From JABMRP01 sp964444795 (GTDB lineage Bacteria > Planctomycetota > Planctomycetia > Pirellulales > Thermoguttaceae), in the NCBI GenBank assembly GCA_964444795.1, contig CAYUIQ010000117.1, positions 1-26,785 on the forward strand: a stretch of 26,785 nucleotides of DNA. Direction: 5' to 3'. The notes under the pieces were generated by a model. That model made no database searches. It saw nothing but the letters and a program-made list of their open reading frames with translations, and had not been told where the DNA came from. A program made the translations under genes and the position numbers. Below are positions 8,854 to 16,904 of the stretch, piece by piece (position 1 is the first letter of the stretch; each line of letters starts with the position of its first letter).

Positions 8854-10410
8854 TCACTCGGTTGTACCCAGCCGGCGGCTCAATTGCGCTTCGTAGAGGT
8901 CCACGGGGCGCAGCCGGTCCGGCGCAATCACCTCGAACCAACGGCCATGGGCGTTGGTGACGGACGGGGCATCCGACTGGACGCCGACGATGTTGATCAT
9001 GTCCGTTGCCCAACCCGCGGGAAAGCCGACGGGCCGGGCGGTGCGGATGTTCCACCATGTGGTCCAGGCGCCGCAGTGTCGGCCGAGTTTCGCCCCGCCG
9101 CCGCTGTGGAAGATGTTGGTTCCCACACCGGCATCGACGTCGGTAAACAAGTTCGCGTGGTTCGCGTATTTGTGATGGTCGAAGTTCAGGTCTTCGCCGC
9201 GACCGTCGTGGACGACGTTACCCGCTGATCCGCTGGACACCGTGATGTCGTGAAGGAACTTGGTGCGGAAATCGAAGTTGCAGAGCCGTTGGTCGGTTCC
9301 GCCGAGGACGATGCCGTGGTGGCCCGTGCTGTTGCGGCCCCTTTCTCGTTGGCGGTCGGATATCCACGCGACGCCGGTGACCGTGTTGTTGGCTCCGCCG
9401 ATGAACAGGCCGCTGTCGGCGTGGCGGATCTCGACGTTGCGCACCCAGCCGTTGCGTACGCCGCTGTAGGCAACGGCGTTGTAGCCGAGTTCCGTGAAGT
9501 GACCCTTGTAGGGCGTAACCGGGAACTCGAAGGCCAGATGCTCGATACCGATTTCTTCGGCCGTGCTGCGTGCCGGGTAGAGTACCGGCTGCCACTCGAG
9601 GCGCACATCGGTTCGTAGCGGCCGATCCAAAACAAGGCGCCCCGTCGTGCGATCGACTTGGACGACACGGGCGAGCCAACTTTCCTGCACGCGCCGGAGG
9701 TTGTCGATGTCGCCCGGGTCGCCGGCGTAGAGGTGACGGGTGAGGCCGCGATTGGAGTCGTCGCGCAGAACCAGACGAACATCGTCGCCGGCTTCAAAAC
9801 GGTCCGGCCGGTCCACGACCAGCGTCGTCTCGCCCCGCCATGTCGCGGCGGTCACCTTCGACAACACCTTCTCGTCCCACTCGCCTCTGGCCCAGATGAT
9901 CCCGCCGGACCACGAGTAGTTCGACGTTGGCCGGCCGCTGGTGGTCGCGCCCATGTTGGAGCGGATCTTCTCCAGTGGCTTCGGCACGACAAGGACCGTC
10001 TGCCGTGGTCCCTCGCCTTGCAGAACGGTACCAGAGTGGTGAATCTCGATAATGTCGGTAATCACGTATCGGCCGCGTGGGACGGCGATGACCTTTCCCC
10101 GGGCTTCGTTCAAGGCTCGTTTGATTGCCACGGTGTCGTCGGTCTTGCCATCGCCGACGGCGCCGAAATCCCGAACGCTGACATCGGGGCGACGCTCGGG
10201 CAAAGGTCGCTCCCCACGGTGGTACCCGGCGTACGAGTAGTCGGGCAACCGCCCGGCGGGTTCCCAACGCTCACCCGCGGTGCCCCATAGCCGCGATGTC
10301 TCGGTGTCGGCGGCCGACACATGGGAAGCGAATCCCCATTCCATGGGAAGACACCCGCCCACGAACAGGCAACACGGCCAGAGGCCTCGGATTCGCAATA
10401 AGCGGTTCAT
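8854..10410 (-). CDS. Secreted pectate-lyase-superfamily (right-handed beta-helix) protein
   Basis: The 518-residue protein has an export signal. VGGC at residues 17-20 fits a lipobox (lipid anchor on C20), while VSA-ADTE at about 31-37 would suit signal peptidase I; I cannot decide between them. Residues 81-92 carry the DFGAVGDGKTDD signature of the Pectate_lyase_3 / GH28-related family, which opens a parallel beta-helix that usually binds or cleaves acidic polysaccharides. The C-terminal third (DLNFDHHKYANHANLFTD, then SGGGAKLGRHCGAWTT) resembles the DUF4955-type tail found on such proteins. The start has AAAGGAG ending 5 nt upstream. It lies 31 nt downstream of a SASA/DUF303 esterase on the same strand, so the two probably form a polysaccharide-degradation operon. 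Lyase, hydrolase or epimerase activity cannot be told from sequence; no catalytic residues were assigned. Confidence 0.88.
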   Translation of the reverse strand: MNRLLRIRGLWPCCLFVGGCLPMEWGFASHVSAADTETSRLWGTAGERWEPAGRLPDYSYAGYHRGERPLPERRPDVSVRDFGAVGDGKTDDTVAIKRALNEARGKVIAVPRGRYVITDIIEIHHSGTVLQGEGPRQTVLVVPKPLEKIRSNMGATTSGRPTSNYSWSGGIIWARGEWDEKVLSKVTAATWRGETTLVVDRPDRFEAGDDVRLVLRDDSNRGLTRHLYAGDPGDIDNLRRVQESWLARVVQVDRTTGRLVLDRPLRTDVRLEWQPVLYPARSTAEEIGIEHLAFEFPVTPYKGHFTELGYNAVAYSGVRNGWVRNVEIRHADSGLFIGGANNTVTGVAWISDRQRERGRNSTGHHGIVLGGTDQRLCNFDFRTKFLHDITVSSGSAGNVVHDGRGEDLNFDHHKYANHANLFTDVDAGVGTNIFHSGGGAKLGRHCGAWTTWWNIRTARPVGFPAGWATDMINIVGVQSDAPSVTNAHGRWFEVIAPDRLRPVDLYEAQLSRRLGTTE

Positions 10411-10441
10411 GGTGACTCCTTTCGACGCGTCGGTTCATCCT

Positions 10442-11554
10442 TCAATCCAAGAGCGACTTCATCGTGTTGCCCAGTCCTTTCCCGATCAGGAAATAGGTTT
10501 CGGCACTGTTGAACCAGTGGTGAATGCCACGGTTGGAGGTTCGATCTTCATGCGGAATGAGGCAATCGCCCGTTTCAAAGCATTCCACATCGTCCAGTTG
10601 TTTGGCGGCGGCAATCTGAGCCGGTTCGACGTGATCTCTTAATCGGTTGACCCATCCATCGCTTCTGCTGGGCGCGTTCTTTGCGAATCCGCTCGAGCCG
10701 ATCACCACCGGAATGGGGCCATATTCCTTGCGGATGTCATGCACCAGATGCTTGAAGGTCTCCGTGTATTCACTGGCCAGTTCCTCGGATTGGCCGTCAT
10801 TCCATCCCTGAAACCAAACGAAGCCGGTCACTCCGTAACCTTGGGATTCGTCGTATTCGGGAAACTTGGCTTTCAGGCTTTTCAAGGTCTCGTCGACTTC
10901 GTCGATCATGAGTCGGTAGTAATGTCCGTAGGAGCCCGTCATCTGCTCCATCGTGAGCGGATCGCGGTTGTTCTTCTTGTTGTTCTCGTTGATCCGGTCG
11001 AGTCGCGTTTGCAGTACTTCCACCGCCGGCAGACCGGCACTGGGTGGGCGGAAATCAATCGCCAGGCTCTTACCTCCCCAAGCCGTTTTGATCAGCAGCA
11101 CCGGCTCCTCGAAGGAATCGCCCATGATATGGCCGAATTGCAGTTCCGGGCCGATTTTGGGCGAACCGGCGGCACCCAGCCCGACGGTCAATTTGCTCTT
11201 GATCTCCCCGTCCTCGCGTCCGGCCCTCTGCCAGATGAACCAGACATCATCCCGCTCGGCCCATTGACCGTCCCCGTCGAGCAGGTGTTTGTACGTGTCT
11301 TTCTTATCGGACTGTTTTGCCAGATAGTCGAGGTAGTTGTTCTTATCGCGATCGTACGTATTGTTCTTCTTCATCTGTTCGACGGCGGATTCGGTCAATT
11401 TAACGTTGCCGTGACCTTCCATGTTGGATTGACCGGCAAGGATGAACACCCTCAGCGGTTTCTTCGCGTTGATTGTCTCGGCTCGCGCGAGCGACGCCAC
11501 GCAAGCAACCGCCAGAGTCAGCGTCGCCAGTTTCGCGATGGATCCGAGTTGCAT
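10442..11554 (-). CDS. Secreted SASA/DUF303 (CE6-like) carbohydrate esterase
   Basis: The protein is 370 residues from the chosen start. I moved the start from 11626 to the ATG at 11554-11552 because that start gives a clean signal peptide (about residues 1-25, ending ARA) and has AAAGG 8 nt upstream. The nucleophile motif ILAGQSNMEG of the sialate O-acetylesterase / acetylxylan esterase family lies just after the signal, with Ser43 in GQSNM. Further family features are GWNDGQSEE-like residues in the middle and a C-terminal His in NRGIHHWFNS, the likely catalytic base. It is expected to remove acetyl groups from plant- or algal-type polysaccharides outside the cytoplasm. The pectate-lyase-like gene follows 31 nt downstream on the same strand, which supports a joint role. 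The acetylated substrate is unknown. Confidence 0.92.
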   Translation of the reverse strand: MQLGSIAKLATLTLAVACVASLARAETINAKKPLRVFILAGQSNMEGHGNVKLTESAVEQMKKNNTYDRDKNNYLDYLAKQSDKKDTYKHLLDGDGQWAERDDVWFIWQRAGREDGEIKSKLTVGLGAAGSPKIGPELQFGHIMGDSFEEPVLLIKTAWGGKSLAIDFRPPSAGLPAVEVLQTRLDRINENNKKNNRDPLTMEQMTGSYGHYYRLMIDEVDETLKSLKAKFPEYDESQGYGVTGFVWFQGWNDGQSEELASEYTETFKHLVHDIRKEYGPIPVVIGSSGFAKNAPSRSDGWVNRLRDHVEPAQIAAAKQLDDVECFETGDCLIPHEDRTSNRGIHHWFNSAETYFLIGKGLGNTMKSLLD

Positions 11555-12100
11555 TATTCCTGCCTTTCGTGTGTGTTTACGGGTGTTTTGATGGGCACTG
11601 CGGTCCGCACCATACAAGCATCGCATCAGAAGATATCTCTTCGGGTGTTTCGATTACGCCGCCTCGAATGGGCCTCGCGCGTCGGTTATTTTACACCCGG
11701 GCTCGGACAACGGCAACGTTTGCGTGCAATTCGGTTGCCAGTGAGGCGGCGGATGAGGACGCCCCTGAGCGGACAAGATGGCGCTGCGGACCGGCCAGAG
11801 CGCCGGCTTCCAGAGAGTCCGCGGCCCGAATTGCAGCCAGCGGCATTTTGCCAAGAAGATCGCCAAGAACGAAACCGGGCCTATAGATCACGGTTCATAC
11901 CGAGGAGTTTAGGAACACCGCAAAGTTTCGTCTTGTGTGGATTGTGGCGGCAAATCCGACGCGCCGTCGCGGGATCCATGAAGGGACCCTGGCGACGGCC
12001 CGGCCAAACACGTTGCCGAGGCAACCGGCGTGACCTATACAGTTCCTAGGCCGAAGTTATTTTGTCCGGCCGTACGACCATTTCAGCCCAGGAGACAAGC
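11555..12100. other. 546-nt divergent intergenic region
   Basis: This gap lies between the minus-strand esterase and the plus-strand glucan phosphorylase and should hold both promoters. I see an inverted repeat GAAGA-TATC-TCTTC at 11629-11642, about 75 nt upstream of the esterase start, a possible operator. Two overlapping minus-strand frames of 66-70 codons (11654-11891) lack a recognisable protein and a convincing ribosome-binding site. No RNA gene or transposon end is evident. It may contain decayed coding sequence, but I cannot show it. Confidence 0.4.
12090..12094 (+). promoter_or_regulatory. Shine-Dalgarno deciding the phosphorylase start
   Basis: AGGAG lies 6 nt before the ATG at 12101. 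The longer frame would need a TTG at 12062 with no good site upstream, so 12101 is preferred. Confidence 0.75.
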
Positions 12101-14329
12101 ATGGCTTCCGCGACCCCCACAAGTGTCAATGCCTCCATCTCGACATTGGCCCCTGTTGCCAGCGTACGGGCACCGGCAAAGGCTTCGACCCAGGCGGAAA
12201 CGCTCTATGACAAGTGCATGGCTCTTGCCAGCAACTTGTCGTGGACATGGAGTCCGGAAGCAATCACGTTGTTCCAGGATATTGACCCCGTCCGTTGGCG
12301 TGCGTTGGATCATAATCCGATTGCACTGCTTTCCGAGTTTACGCCGGAGCAGCTTCATACGCGGGCCGTGGAACTCGTGCTGCAAAGCCGGATCCACCAG
12401 GCCTATCGCTGCCTGAAGGAGTATCTCTCCACGACAACGCCGTGGGCCAAGGCTAATACCGGTGTGTTGGGTTCCCAACCGGTGGCGTACTTCTCTCTGG
12501 AGTTTGGCATCCACGAGTCGGTGCCGATCTACTCCGGCGGACTTGGGATCCTCTCGGGGGACCACATCAAAAGCGCCAGCGGACTGGGGGTGCCCATGGT
12601 CGCCGTCGGCCTGTTTTACGATCAGGGCTATTTCAAACAGCATCTCGACATGGACGGTTACCAGCAGGAAGCGTATTTCGATACCAAGGTCGAGAATCTC
12701 CCCATGGAACCGGCTCTGGGGCCCGACGGCGAGCCGGTGACCGTCGAAATTCATACGCGCTCGGGACGCTTACTGGCCAAGGTTTGGCTGATGCGTGTCG
12801 GCCGGGTCAATCTCTACCTGCTCGACTGCGACGTGGAAGGCAACAATGCCGAGGACCGCGAACTGACCTCGCGTCTCTATGGAGGCGACCATCGCACGCG
12901 AATCCGCCAGGAGTTGGTGGCCGGTGTCGGCGGTGTTCGTGCCCTGGAGGCCTTGGGGATCACGCCGGGCGCCTATCATCTCAACGAAGGACACCTCGGA
13001 TTCGCCACCCTGGAAGTCGTCCGTCAGCGGATGCAAAACGACGGCATGAGCTACGACGACGCGATCGAGCAAGTCGCCGGGCAGACGGCCTTCACGACCC
13101 ATACTCCCGTGCCCGCCGGCCACGACCGCTTCAGCGGCGAACTGATCGAAGAACACCTGGGTCCACTCCGCGACGAGTTGGGAATCTCCTTCGACCAACT
13201 GATGGGCCTCGGTCGCGTCGATCCGCACAACGGTCAGGAGACGTTCTGCATGACCGTGCTCGGGCTGAAGCTCTCGCGGCGGGCCAACGGCGTCAGCTCG
13301 TTGCACGGCCACGTTTCTCGCCGCATGTGGACTTCGCTGTGGCCGGGACGCTCCACGGAAGAGATCCCCATTGGCCACATCACCAACGGCGTACACGTCC
13401 GCAGTTGGCTCGCCTGGCAAATGCAGCACCTCTACGACCGTCACTTTCCCGCGAACTGGTACGACCGGATGGGTGAGCCCGAAGTGTGGCAGTGCATCCA
13501 CGACGTCGACCCGGGCGAGTTGTGGGAGACACACCATGCGCTGAAGAATCTGCTGCTGGCGTTCGTTCGCCGATGCACCAGTCGCGATCGCCGCTGTCGT
13601 GGCGAAAGCGAGGAAGCCATCGAGGCCGCCCGCCACATGCTCGACCCTGATATTCTCACGATCGGATTTGGGCGACGGTTTGCGACGTACAAACGGGCCG
13701 ACCTGATCCTGTCCGATCCGGGTCGATTCGTGTCGATGTTGAACGATCCCGATCGGCCCGTGCAATTGATCTTCGCCGGCAAGGCCCATCCGGCCGACGA
13801 GCCGGGAAAACAGCTTATCAAGAAGATCGCCAATCTTCGACATGACCCCCGCTTCGCCGGGCGGGTCGCATTCTTGGAAGACTACGACATCAACGTTGCC
13901 CGACACATGATTCAGGGCGTCGACGTCTGGCTGAACAACCCTCGTCGTCCTCTGGAAGCTTCCGGAACCAGCGGCCAAAAGGCGGTGCTCAACGGTGCGT
14001 TGAACCTGTCCGTGCTCGATGGCTGGTGGGCCGAAGCCTACGACGGCTCCAACGGGTTCTCCATCGGCAAGGGAAGCCATCACGTGGACGATTCGATCAC
14101 CGACGCCCGCGACGCGGCCGACCTGCATCGCGTGCTGCAAGAGGAGGTCATCCCGTCGTACTACGACCGGGACGTCGACGGACTGCCGCAGCAGTGGATC
14201 AAGCGAATGATGAATTCGATCAGTTCGCTGGCCTGGCGGTTCAGTGCCCACCGCATGGTGGCCGATTACGTTCGCCACGCCTACATACCCGCCAGCGGCG
14301 GCCTGAGTTGCGACATGAAGAGCCGCTGA
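12101..14329 (+). CDS. glgP: Alpha-glucan phosphorylase (GT35)
   Basis: The 742-residue cytoplasmic enzyme releases glucose 1-phosphate from alpha-1,4-glucans such as glycogen or maltodextrin, using pyridoxal phosphate. It is the shorter phosphorylase type with an N-terminal DUF3417 region (about 25-115). Then come the family blocks AYFSLEFGIHES (about 130), GGLGILSGDH (about 146), HLNEGH and TTHTPVPAGHDRF. The PLP site EASGTSGQK has its lysine at K627, followed by NGALNLSVLDGWW. The length is normal for this type. It has its own Shine-Dalgarno and wide gaps on both sides, so it is probably transcribed alone. The family assignment is secure; the symbol follows common use, and maltodextrin rather than glycogen could be the natural substrate. 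Confidence 0.96.
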   Translation: MASATPTSVNASISTLAPVASVRAPAKASTQAETLYDKCMALASNLSWTWSPEAITLFQDIDPVRWRALDHNPIALLSEFTPEQLHTRAVELVLQSRIHQAYRCLKEYLSTTTPWAKANTGVLGSQPVAYFSLEFGIHESVPIYSGGLGILSGDHIKSASGLGVPMVAVGLFYDQGYFKQHLDMDGYQQEAYFDTKVENLPMEPALGPDGEPVTVEIHTRSGRLLAKVWLMRVGRVNLYLLDCDVEGNNAEDRELTSRLYGGDHRTRIRQELVAGVGGVRALEALGITPGAYHLNEGHLGFATLEVVRQRMQNDGMSYDDAIEQVAGQTAFTTHTPVPAGHDRFSGELIEEHLGPLRDELGISFDQLMGLGRVDPHNGQETFCMTVLGLKLSRRANGVSSLHGHVSRRMWTSLWPGRSTEEIPIGHITNGVHVRSWLAWQMQHLYDRHFPANWYDRMGEPEVWQCIHDVDPGELWETHHALKNLLLAFVRRCTSRDRRCRGESEEAIEAARHMLDPDILTIGFGRRFATYKRADLILSDPGRFVSMLNDPDRPVQLIFAGKAHPADEPGKQLIKKIANLRHDPRFAGRVAFLEDYDINVARHMIQGVDVWLNNPRRPLEASGTSGQKAVLNGALNLSVLDGWWAEAYDGSNGFSIGKGSHHVDDSITDARDAADLHRVLQEEVIPSYYDRDVDGLPQQWIKRMMNSISSLAWRFSAHRMVADYVRHAYIPASGGLSCDMKSR

Positions 14330-14593
14330 GCAGTAGCAGGCCGCATCGAACTGGATCCGGCACCATGGATCTTCGTCCGGAAACGAGACCCCGAAATCGA
14401 GTTTTCCGGTCGTCCTTGTCCTCTTTCCTCCTAGCCAGTTTGCCATCGGGCGACTGAGTGCCCCCAGCGAACCCCCGGGCTCGGCGTTACATCCCGTCGC
14501 CGACGGAGCCTCTGTTCTTGGCGGATCGATCCCTTGGCGGACTTCTCCACCGGGGGGGCGATCCGGGTCGGTTGCGGAGACTTTCCCAGAAAT
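14330..14593. other. Intergenic region between phosphorylase and VIT/vWA genes
   Basis: About 260 nt with no gene. A 9-bp direct repeat, CTTGGCGGA, occurs at 14517-14525 and 14533-14541 (16-nt period), which could be a binding site for a dimeric regulator or chance. A pyrimidine-rich stretch follows the phosphorylase (about 14400-14440), with no clear hairpin terminator. Confidence 0.35.
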
Positions 14594-14616
14594 GCCTCGG
14601 TTCATTCGACCGAGGC
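14594..14616 (+). promoter_or_regulatory. Perfect hairpin in the 5' leader of the VIT/vWA gene
   Basis: GCCTCGGT and ACCGAGGC form a perfect 8-bp stem with the 7-nt loop TCATTCG. The stem ends 4 nt before the strong ribosome-binding site AAGGAGG (14619-14625), which lies 8 nt before the ATG at 14634. A structure this close to the ribosome site could protect the mRNA, tune translation or bind a regulator. It has no T-run, so it is not a standard terminator. The hairpin is seen directly; the role is inferred. Confidence 0.6.
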
Positions 14617-14633
14617 GGAAGGAGGATCGTGCC

Positions 14634-16886
14634 ATGAGATGTACAAGAGCACCGTTGTTGTACGCGTGTGTCGTTGCCGTCAGTGCATTTGGATTGAGCT
14701 CGTCGATCGCGTTGGCCGGCTACGCCACGATTCGCGGAGTGCCGGTTACCGAAGGCCAGATGCGGGTCGCCGAGCCGGATTTTCGGCAGCTCAAACAGAC
14801 CATGCCCGAGGCGAAAGACCAGTTCGTGCTTAAAGAGACGCGGGTCGACATGGAGGTCTCGGGTGTGTTGGCTCGGGTAAGCGTCGAACACGTGTTCATC
14901 AACCCCTATCCGCAGCGGCTCGAAGCGCTCTACGTCTTTCCGCTGCCGGAGGACGCTGCCGTGGACCGCTACTGGTTTGAAGTCGACGAGCAGATCGTCC
15001 GCGGCGTTGTTAAACGGCGAGAGGAGGCGAGGCAGGAGTATCAACGGGCAAAGGACGAAGGCCGCAAGGCCGCGCTGTTGGAACAGGAACGGCCGGATAT
15101 CTTTACCCAGTCGGTGGCCAACATTCCGCCGCGGGGGACGGTCACGGTGCATATCGAGTACGTGCATCCGGTGCAAATCGACGGCGACCGCTACGTGTTA
15201 CGATTTCCCATGGTGGTCGGCCCTCGCTACATCCCGGGTGAGCCGCTGGGCCGGCCCAATGTGGGCCGCGGTTGGGCTCCCGACACGGATCAGGTTCCCG
15301 ATGCCTCACGGATCACCCCCCAACCGCTTCCGCAGGGTATGCGCAGCGGCAACGACGTCCATATCTCTGTCAAACTCGACGCCGCCATGCCCATCGGCGC
15401 CGTCACCGGAGTGACTCACGAACTGGAAGTCACGAACCCGTCGTCCACCGAAGCACAAATCGAATTGAAGAACCAGACGGCGATTCCCAACAAGGACTTC
15501 GTCGTCGAGTACCGCCTGGCGTCCGAGGATACCGTGTTGGCCTCCTTGACGCACCGCGGTGAGTCCGACGGCTATTTTGCGATGGTGTTGCAGCCGAAGT
15601 GGCGGATCGAGACGGCCGAACTCATGCCGCGGGAGGTGGTCCTGTTGTTGGACACCAGCGGTTCGATGTCGGGGCCGGCCATCGGCCAACTGCGGATCTT
15701 CGCCCAGCATGTGTTGGACCGCGTCAACCCGCAGGACACGATCCGAATCGTCTCCTTCAGCAACGCTCCCAAGGCCCTCCACCCGCAGCCGGTTCCCGCC
15801 ACGCCGGAAAACCTCGCTGCGGCAAAGCAGTTCATCCGGAACCTCCATTCCAGCGGGGGGACACGGATGCTTCCGGCATTGCAGGTGGCGCTGGGACCAG
15901 GCGGCGGGGAGCAGAGCCGGGTTCGCTACCTGGTGCTGGTCACCGACGCCCTGGTCGGGAACGACAGTTCAATCCTTGGCTATCTGAAGCGATCGGAGTT
16001 CGCCGACGTGCGGGTGTTTCCCGTGGCGATGGGAGCGGCGCCGAACCATTATCTGATCAGCCGCGCCGCCGAGATTAGCCGTGGGTTTGCCATGCAAGTG
16101 ACCAATCAGGACAACGCCGCCGAGATGGCCGGCCGATTCGGCGACAAGATTTCCTCGCCGTACATGACCGATCTGGAGATCGACTTCGGCGGTCTGAAGG
16201 TCCGCGACGTGCTTCCCCAACCGCTACCCGACCTCCACGCCGGCCTGCCGCTGGTGATCATGGGCCGGTACGATCAGCCGGGCACGGCGGAAATCACACT
16301 TCGCGGCAATGTCCAGGGACAGGCGATCGAGTCGACACTACAACTGGATCTGCCGGAGAAGGAGCCGAACCACGACAGTCTCGGCCCGCTTTGGGCACGG
16401 CAGCGAATCCGCCACGTCTGGAACCGCAACCTGGGACAGGAAACTAGTGAGGGCCGTGAGGAGATCACGCAACTCGGCCTCACACACCAGTTGGTCACTC
16501 GGTACACGTCGTTCATCGCCGTGGAAGAAGAGTTGCCCGAGGCGGTAACCGGCGATCTGCGGACCCAACAGGTCCGGCCGATGCTGCCCGAGGGCATGAC
16601 CGACGACGACACCACAGTGGCTGCGGCTGGCCCGGCGGTTACCCACCACGTTGCCCAGCGGGCACCGGTTCAGGCACCGGCGTATCAACCGCCACCAGCT
16701 AAGGCACCGGCGTATCAACCGCCACCGAGCGCACCGTCCGCTGGAAGCAAGCGTTCCGGCGGTGGTGGTGGTGGTGGCGGTGGAGGTGGGTCCGTGGAAT
16801 GGCTGTTCCTGGCGAGTCTGGGTGCCTTGGGTGGCGGCCGGCTTCTGGGCAGATTCCGCCGGAAAGACGGCCCCTCCAACGCTTGA
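14634..16886 (+). CDS. VIT / vWA domain surface protein with GlyGly-CTERM-like tail
   Basis: The 750-residue exported protein has a signal peptide (about 1-30). The start at 14634 is chosen over 14592 because of AAGGAGG 8 nt upstream and the better signal peptide. A VIT domain (about 45-180) shows YVFPLPEDAAV and later LLEQERPDIFTQSVANIPP. The vWA domain (about 335-510) has the MIDAS motif D340-T-S-G-S. After a Pro-rich linker with a duplicated APAYQPPP unit come eleven glycines (709-719), a hydrophobic segment (about 721-738) and RFRRK. That tripartite tail matches the GlyGly-CTERM type, which is cut by rhomboid proteases called rhombosortases, and a rhombosortase-like gene follows 18 nt downstream. 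VIT/vWA proteins are often adhesive or matrix-like; the exact role is unknown. It and the rhomboid gene are almost certainly one transcript. Confidence 0.93.
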   Translation: MRCTRAPLLYACVVAVSAFGLSSSIALAGYATIRGVPVTEGQMRVAEPDFRQLKQTMPEAKDQFVLKETRVDMEVSGVLARVSVEHVFINPYPQRLEALYVFPLPEDAAVDRYWFEVDEQIVRGVVKRREEARQEYQRAKDEGRKAALLEQERPDIFTQSVANIPPRGTVTVHIEYVHPVQIDGDRYVLRFPMVVGPRYIPGEPLGRPNVGRGWAPDTDQVPDASRITPQPLPQGMRSGNDVHISVKLDAAMPIGAVTGVTHELEVTNPSSTEAQIELKNQTAIPNKDFVVEYRLASEDTVLASLTHRGESDGYFAMVLQPKWRIETAELMPREVVLLLDTSGSMSGPAIGQLRIFAQHVLDRVNPQDTIRIVSFSNAPKALHPQPVPATPENLAAAKQFIRNLHSSGGTRMLPALQVALGPGGGEQSRVRYLVLVTDALVGNDSSILGYLKRSEFADVRVFPVAMGAAPNHYLISRAAEISRGFAMQVTNQDNAAEMAGRFGDKISSPYMTDLEIDFGGLKVRDVLPQPLPDLHAGLPLVIMGRYDQPGTAEITLRGNVQGQAIESTLQLDLPEKEPNHDSLGPLWARQRIRHVWNRNLGQETSEGREEITQLGLTHQLVTRYTSFIAVEEELPEAVTGDLRTQQVRPMLPEGMTDDDTTVAAAGPAVTHHVAQRAPVQAPAYQPPPAKAPAYQPPPSAPSAGSKRSGGGGGGGGGGGSVEWLFLASLGALGGGRLLGRFRRKDGPSNA
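16672..16726 (+). repeat. 25-bp direct repeat encoding a Pro-rich linker
   Basis: Two identical 25-bp copies (16672-16696 and 16702-16726), offset by 30 bp, lie inside the VIT/vWA gene. They encode two APAYQPPP units ten residues apart, just before the Gly tract. This looks like a recent in-frame duplication lengthening the stalk before the membrane anchor. Confidence 0.85.
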
Positions 16887-16904
16887 CGCAAGAAGGAAGC
16901 AGCC

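Noticed and set aside
11654..11891. Overlapping minus-strand frames of 66 and 70 codons in the 546-nt gap
   Set aside because: One uses GTG, neither has a convincing ribosome-binding site, and I recognise no protein; listed only as part of the gap.
10739..12049. A 436-codon plus-strand frame over the esterase and the divergent gap
   Set aside because: It is mostly antisense to the SASA/DUF303 gene with its intact GQSNM motif, and its tail in the gap has no family resemblance.
16740..16886. PEP-CTERM or LPXTG sorting signal at the end of the VIT/vWA protein
   Set aside because: No PEP or LPxTG motif precedes the helix; the Gly tract and neighbouring rhomboid fit GlyGly-CTERM instead.
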